A DNA stretch of 64,000 bases from the NCBI GenBank assembly GCA_004352715.1, contig SCFE01000078.1:218519-282518 (forward strand). The letters are read 5' to 3'. The position numbers and the translations under genes are program-made. This document shows positions 59,801 to 64,000 of this stretch, piece after piece. The notes beneath the pieces were generated by a model. It had not been told where the DNA came from, did not search any database, and saw nothing but the letters and a program-made list of their open reading frames with translations. Source of the stretch: Hofstenia miamia (taxonomy: Eukaryota > Xenacoelomorpha > Acoela). Positions within the stretch are counted from its first letter, which is position 1. The number at the start of each line of letters is the position of its first letter.

Positions 59801-62800
59801 NNNNNNNNNNNNNNNNNNNNNNNNNNNNNNNNNNNNNNNNNNNNNNNNNNNNNNNNNNNNNNNNNNNNNNNNNNNNNNNNNNNNNNNNNNNNNNNNNNNN
59901 NNNNNNNNNNNNNNNNNNNNNNNNNNNNNNNNNNNNATATATATATATCAAGGATTTCAAAATATTTGTGAAGGCTAATTAAAATAGACTGAGCTAAAAC
60001 TAATTTTTAACCTATTAGAATATAAAAAGTTTGTTCAGAAACCAGGTTTATTGTGTACTTATATTTTTTACTTATTTTATCACTTAACACAATTTTTTAC
60101 AATAGTTCCCCAAAATTTTGAATGAAATCCCGAAAAGTTTTGAAACACAAGTGCTTCTTTCTATTGGAATATTGTAGTATTGAAGTTTGAAGAACTGTCT
60201 GCAAAGTTATCTTCCAAGGGATCCCGCAACAAAATACGACCAAAAGTAATTATAACAAATGTGGGTTTCAGTTTGAAGCCCATATTTATTTACTGCAAAT
60301 ATCGTTTGCGGATATATTTGCATATACTTCATATAATTCCATTGCGTCACATAATCAGGTCATAGTCTACAAATGAAATTCAAGTATTATGCTATGTAAA
60401 AAACTTTAACATATGCTACTATTGCAGAACAAGTAACTAAATTTCATTACACATAAAATGTGTTTATCAAGAAATATTTCTTGATTTTTTTCAAGACCTT
60501 TTATAAACATTTAAGTGTACCTTATTTTTTATGAAGCCAATTACTATTATTTACCATGTGTTTATAAACAAATTTGTCTCGATTTTTATTAAAATCATAA
60601 ACTAATTTCGAAAGGTTTAAATTTCTCTTTATATTATATTAGCCTCTAATTAGTTGAATTGTTATTGTGAACGATATCACTTATATTATACAAGAGTTCA
60701 TATTTACTAATGTCTTTCAAGAGACATTATATAGCGCAGAGTGCCCTAAATCCGGACTGCATCTTTAATACCCTACTTCCTTAAACTTAGGCAACGACTT
60801 GAGCTTATGCTATATGGAAACTTTACAAATTTACAAAACGAATTGATCTTAAGTGAAAGATGTTAAGTGTTTAAACATACTGCCAAAGAAGTAATTTTAT
60901 GGAAACGAAAATGTTTCTGCAATGCATTGAATCACAAACAACAAAGTAACAAATACAAATAGCAACGTTTTCTATTAAAATCTATTCCATTTACTTGATG
61001 AATTCAATAAGATAGCAAATGTCGAACGTAGACGTCTTTCAAATATTCCAACAAATTGCAGAAATGAGCATGTACTTCATCAATTGCTTAAGCTTTTTTT
61101 ATTGAGTATATTTGGTCGATAATTCCTTTGTCAAAATTGAATATGCATTGCCTTCAATAAATCATTCAGGATGAAGACAACCCATCAATTTGCCTTAATT
61201 TGCATATAATTCGAAACGGGGATTCTGAGAATTTTAAGTGAAATCTGATAATTAGCTGAACATTTTTACACTAAGGCTTAATCTATATGTTAAATTTAGC
61301 ATTGTCTTCTTTCAACAACTATAAAAGAAAGTAATTTTGTGCCTGATGCCACAATTGTACAAATATGAACTTCAATGACCCTTACCAATACATTCAAGAA
61401 ATGATAAAATTTTGAAAATTGCTTTTGACAATTATAGCTATAACAAATCAATTCATACGATATTTATCGTGTATTTTCAACATCATAGAATCAATATCTA
61501 TAAGCCTACTTCAAAGGAATTTTGAATATATAATATTTTTGATGTTTAATTTCATTATTAAGTGTTATATGTTATTACTAGACAAATTCAAAATGCTACA
61601 TTTTGGAATTTCAAAGTGGCATAGCATTACCACAAAGATACAACGCAATATCTCTAAAAAGTGATAAGAGAAAATATGAAAGACTGCTGGCAATTGAGTG
61701 GATTTAAATATTAAAGTCTTATTCAAGGACACATAAAATTTATTAGTTTGATACTTGAACACAAATTATTCAGTTCTTGATAATATTTCTTAGTTCATTT
61801 CAGCTTTTTGGAATGCGAATAATATTAACGAAATCTAATTGATCTTTAAACTAATGATTATGTTTAAGGTTGTATTTTGTGATGAAAATTTTCTTCAATA
61901 GATGTTTACCCAAATTAATATAGTATTTTAGGCTACTATGTAACTTAGTTAATTTATGATATATAACTCGTCTGTCCAGGACGAACTCCACGCCATTTTC
62001 CAACAGCTATTCATAATGTGCTAAAAGCCCTTGATGCATAATTTCTAATTAGTACTACACATTATGGACCGTTAGATCTTACCATTGTAAATTACATATA
62101 TATTTACATAATTTTTGTTCTGGAGATGCGTGTGTTGTATTTTTAATGATTAATAAACATCTATCTATCTATAAATTAAAAATCAAAAATTAATATAAGT
62201 ACAAAGATATGTACCATGCTGAAGATTTTCTTCAATGTCTCATGTCCATTGGCTCATTAAATATAGTTGGAACTGTGTATGCAAACTATTTTTCCTGAAT
62301 AGATTAAATGTTCGATTGGACTAACAGTGACATCAATTTTTACAATTCTAAAATTTCTATAGCTTTCAGATTTCACATGATTGCACATGTTTGCTTCTTC
62401 TTCCTCGTCCTCTTCGACTTGTTAAAGAAATCACAATCACAAACATCAATGTATCTAGTTTCTCGTCTCGACCACATAAAAATCAATTTGGAACCGTTTT
62501 TGTGACGAACAAATTGTTATGAATTCATCCATAAGCGGTTTATTAACATTCATGCCACTATCTTGTATTCAATTTTCTTCTCTAAAGCATTTTTCTTTAT
62601 CGAAGCTTCCTCTCTTATAGCATCGACATATTATTTCTCAGATGTCTTGCGCCATTCAACAATTTCCTTAAAATTTCATGTTTTTCTTTTTCTAAGACTT
62701 GCTATCTTCTTAAGGTGACTCAAATGATTATTTATCTCAAATTTTAGTGAATGTTTCTCTAAATTTGCAATTTTGCACAAATGTGTAAACTTTTTAATAT

Positions 62801-63113
62801 AAAATTATATTTGAAGCAAGGTATGTACGTGTATATGTTGGGTGATTTCATGATTATGCTCATTATTTAAGAAACAGTAGTTTAATACTTTATAATCATA
62901 TTGAAATTAAGGCCTTTCAAATTTGATTATGTAAAATTACATCTGAACTTTACTGACCTCATTAACTAGCCTCGGTTGAGGGTGACTATACTCATTTCAC
63001 GAATAATACAATATCCGTTTTCATTTTTCTATATAAATTTACACTTACCATATCTGTGGCATTTACATCAAAAATGTTGTCGATGATAACTGTTATGTTA
63101 ACAATCACGGGAA
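49128..63113 (-). CDS. Cys-loop ligand-gated ion channel subunit (GlyR/GABA-A/GluCl type), partial gene, six exons
   Basis: Exons in gene order: 63113-63049, 59458-59226, 55740-55658, 53588-53451, 50059-49683 and 49406-49128. All introns are GT...AG and every phase agrees, giving one open product of about 391 codons. It covers the end of the N-terminal helix/strand region, the whole ligand-binding domain with the 13-residue Cys loop, M1, M2, M3 and much of the cytoplasmic loop. Such subunits form pentameric, usually chloride-conducting, plasma-membrane receptors for glycine, GABA, glutamate or histamine. Transmitter cannot be assigned. The signal peptide exon(s) lie beyond 64000 or unrecognised, and M4 was not found. 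Six N-glycosylation sequons lie in the extracellular part (NIT, NAT, NHT, NGT, NFT, NYS). Loop C shows only one cysteine, so the second disulphide of GlyR/GluCl is lacking. No stop or frameshift occurs in any exon, so the gene is probably functional. Confidence 0.92.
49683..50059 (-). CDS. Channel gene exon: pre-M1 to M3
   Basis: 377 bp. Acceptor ATATTTAG, donor GAA|GTAAGT. It begins with the end of loop C (GNYSGCDMRFTFGRD). M1 follows (YFLVQNYIPAFIIVVLSWVS, with the conserved proline). Next is a long linker FFLEPERGSATVHEVDTS, then M2 (RAHIGVTGVLSMIMVMNTNK, ending before LPNVDYLNAVDV) and M3 (YFFVSFMYVLAALLEFTIVH). The WVSF, VLSM and LP.V.Y...D landmarks anchor the alignment. With Arg as 0', position 2' is His and -2'/-1' are Thr-Ser instead of Pro-Ala. 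No Glu at -1' is seen, so an anion pore is still the likelier reading. The linker is about nine residues longer than in GlyR. Confidence 0.93.
50450..50700. repeat. Foldback repeat in the channel intron
   Basis: TAGATACTATGG near 50457 is inverted as CCATAGTATCTA near 50502 and again near 50659, with related (G/A)TCCA(C/G)CGCCC blocks beside them. It looks like a small foldback element with a partly duplicated arm. Confidence 0.55.
50820..50861. repeat. TA microsatellite
   Basis: A run of about 20 TA dinucleotides inside the channel intron. Confidence 0.9.
50915..51110. repeat. CAATTCC subterminal repeat cluster
   Basis: About ten copies of (T)CAATTCC(A/T) occur in 170 bases, ending at the single N at 51111. 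This is the style of hAT-like subterminal repeats. Neither terminus was found, so it may be a truncated end at a contig junction. Confidence 0.5.
51112..52440. other. Intron DNA without recognised gene
   Basis: The plus-strand ORF 51207-51593 (128 codons) is the longest frame here. It lies inside a receptor intron, has no motif I recognise and no splice partner, so it is left uncalled. Confidence 0.4.
52440..53068. mobile_element. Possible hAT-like element in the channel intron
   Basis: The right side reads AGTCCCACCCTTAAATCCGCCACTAA. Its reverse complement (TGGCGGATTTAAGGGTGGGACTA) resembles ATTTAGGGAGGGGGGACTA at 52454-52472. The TGGCGGATTTA tip is common for hAT elements. Exact ends and duplication were not defined. 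Confidence 0.4.
53451..53588 (-). CDS. Channel gene exon: loop B to loop C
   Basis: 138 bp. Acceptor TTGTTTTAG, donor CAG|GTGCAA (the final G of the exon opens the Gly codon). It encodes YGYDNRKIIMKWDEKENFTL, then SKSDFTLTELRLLGV and the loop C approach TTTNKNRGLSTG. The first codon is split with the preceding exon (T+AT). Confidence 0.9.
53761..55300 (-). mobile_element. Tc1-like element in the channel intron, decayed
   Basis: The inverted ends TACATACCTGGACAAAAAGA and TACAGATATGGACATAAGAA both continue with ATTGAGACA. TA is at both borders; length 1540. On the minus strand, transposase relics can be read with many stops: SSDENKI near 54575-54550 (around the second catalytic Asp), GGGDWIMAWGCF near 54460-54425 and a C-terminal part near 54230-54130. 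It is a different family from the copies at 32.7-35.2 kb. Confidence 0.85.
55658..55740 (-). CDS. Channel gene exon: Cys loop
   Basis: 83 bp. Acceptor AATTTAG, donor GTAAGT. The two signature cysteines are separated by 13 residues with FPMD in the middle (CKMKLSYFPMDVQTC), followed by MLHIES. This is the diagnostic family motif. The exon is short and is preceded by VTVKTM. Confidence 0.94.
55741..57706. other. Intron DNA
   Basis: Nothing supportable. The minus-strand ORF at 55818-56156 lies upstream of the Cys-loop exon and does not match the channel or any family I know. Confidence 0.4.
57707..58223. mobile_element. piggyBac-type non-autonomous element, 509 bp
   Basis: Element 57711-58219 lies between TTAA tetramers (57707-57710, 58220-58223). 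Its inverted ends are CACTAGAACTCCGAA and CACTAGCACTCCGAA. Three (A)CCGGTCATTT(G/A)TGA words lie inside. TTAA plus a CACTAG tip is typical of piggyBac. Confidence 0.88.
58026..58106 (+). pseudogene. Vestigial N-terminus of a piggyBac-type transposase
   Basis: A 26-codon frame starts at ATG 58026 and ends TAA at 58104-58106: MAREAAKRAPNHIMW, then DIASDSSSSAY. The acidic/serine N-terminus fits piggyBac transposase beginnings. The rest of the gene is deleted. Identification is by context. Confidence 0.5.
58224..59225. other. Intron DNA
   Basis: No gene. A short TA tract is at 58905-58930. Confidence 0.5.
59226..59458 (-). CDS. Channel gene exon: loops D, A and E
   Basis: 233 bp. Acceptor ATATTTAG, donor GTACAC (weaker than consensus, but the phase is exact). 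Loop D is LIQKWEDSRLQYD, loop A is KKIWVPDAFFAHSK, and the loop E strand is AYLKIFSNGTILYNMR. The order and spacing match the ligand-binding domain of anion-type subunits. Confidence 0.92.
59459..63048. other. Intron DNA of the channel gene
   Basis: About 3.6 kb with a gap at 59761-59936 flanked by TA repeats. ORFs at 60180-60365, 61419-61664, 61565-61762 and 62308-62505 are short, A+T-driven and motif-free. Confidence 0.45.
63049..63113 (-). CDS. Channel gene exon: first beta strand
   Basis: 65 bp. Acceptor TTATTTAG, donor ATG|GTAAGT. It encodes PVIVNITVIIDNIFDVNATD and a final Met. The P-V-x-V-N...D...T-D-M pattern is the usual beginning of the extracellular domain. Its first codon needs one base from an upstream exon that was not found, probably past 64000. 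Confidence 0.85.
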
Positions 63114-63966
63114 CTAAATAATTTAGAATAAGTTTTATATAAAAAATTTGCTTGGGTTAACTAATAACATACATTTCATACGGCTCTAATTAGAGAAATC
63201 AATTTGTGTTAAACCGTCACTTGCTTGCTATGAGTTGCTTGTATCATACAAGCATAATAGATTCAGCAGTTACGTTTTTTAGCATTTAATTCTTTCAATA
63301 ATTATTTCTACTCATGATAAACAGTTTCATGCATGTTATTTGTCTAGAAAAACGTTACCATATTTTTGTATTTTTGCATAAGTGTAAGGACTTTTGTCAA
63401 CGAAAAATTCCTCAGATCATTAGAATTAGAGTAAGTCTTAGGAATTATCAGGCAATGGAGAAAAGATTTTGAATAAGAAATTTATATGAAAACACTATAA
63501 GCAAGAGAATTCTTCAGGCTTTTTCAGTTGGGTAGGGAACAGTGGTTCCCCTGGGCATCATAAACAACCTCGCGGGGTTAGGTTGGTGGAAATGCAACTT
63601 CGCCCCATGAGCTTCATAGGGCGTTAGTACTGTAACTCTCAATCAAGGGTATTCTTAATGTTTTCCAAACCCAAAGAAGACGACGAAAATCTATTCATTA
63701 TTAGTGATCATAGCCAAGCACATCCACTTCAAGATATAATTATTGCTATTACTACCCTCTCAGAAATACTTCTTCTGCACCCAATTGCATTAGTAAAAGG
63801 TTAATAACTTGTAAGAAATTATTTGTCAAAATTCTGATTTCTTGAATGGAACAATCAAATTGATTCTTCAACAGAATAAATAGGAAGGTGGGTAGAAATC
63901 AATTGGAGGGTCACATTAATACTTAAAGTGCTATCAACTTTGCAATTCGTCAGAAGACTATATATA

Positions 63967-64000
<34 letters not shown>
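63114..64000. other. Upstream intron DNA with a GC-richer block
   Basis: A less A+T-rich block at about 63525-63660 (GTTAGGTTGGTGGAAATGCA, CTTCGCCCCATGAGCTTCAT) may be an old repeat. No box A/B promoter or exon could be supported. The window ends in a TA microsatellite from about 63970. Confidence 0.35.

Noticed and set aside
1000-64000. CRISPR arrays, bacterial operons, rRNA or tRNA genes
   Set aside because: Repeats here are transposon or minisatellite type without regular short spacers. No cloverleaf or rRNA core was recognised, and gene structure is eukaryotic.

Overview
The window is A+T-rich, intron-containing metazoan DNA, almost certainly from an invertebrate. It is a scaffold with N gaps at 1-999, 7778-8010, 9577-9958, 23598-24134, 34964-35076 and 59761-59936, plus single Ns at 1810, 2844, 33821, 47131 and 51111. 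Nothing in it is prokaryotic. The species cannot be named from what is visible. Most of the sequence is transposon-derived, and one host gene is clear.

Layout. 1-5.2 kb: remains of two different non-LTR retrotransposons on the minus strand. 6.88-25.32 kb: an 18.4-kb Polinton/Maverick-type element, recognised by near-identical inverted ends (AGTAGTTATATTCG... / ...CGAATATAACTACT), an exact 6-bp target-site duplication (CTAGCT at 6871-6876 and 25322-25327), a decayed protein-primed-type family B DNA polymerase gene on the minus strand (about 9.96-15.0 kb, with zinc fingers and a probable intron), a capsid-type ORF fragment near 23.2 kb, and two related small ORFs near 16.2 and 18 kb. The element holds long, nearly identical internal duplications. 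Its flanks (5.5-6.6 kb and 27.2-27.6 kb) carry more diverged Polinton-like sequence, which suggests a younger element nested in an older one.

27.7-49 kb is a graveyard of DNA transposons: Tc1-like copies at 32.75-33.79 and 33.82-35.16 kb, a hAT remnant at 37.45-38.92 kb, hAT-type non-autonomous elements at 30.17, 42.15 and 46.46 kb with recognisable 8-bp duplications, and further LINE fragments.

49.1-63.1 kb is the host gene: six exons on the minus strand of a Cys-loop (pentameric) ligand-gated ion channel subunit of the GlyR/GABA-A/GluCl type. All splice sites are GT/AG and all phases agree. It covers the end of the N-terminal region through the ligand-binding domain, M1-M3 and part of the M3-M4 loop. 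The first exon(s) and the M4 exon were not found. The pore is odd: histidine at the inferred 2' position and an M1-M2 linker about nine residues longer than usual. Its introns hold a Tc1-like element (53.76-55.30 kb) and a piggyBac-type MITE with TTAA ends (57.71-58.22 kb).
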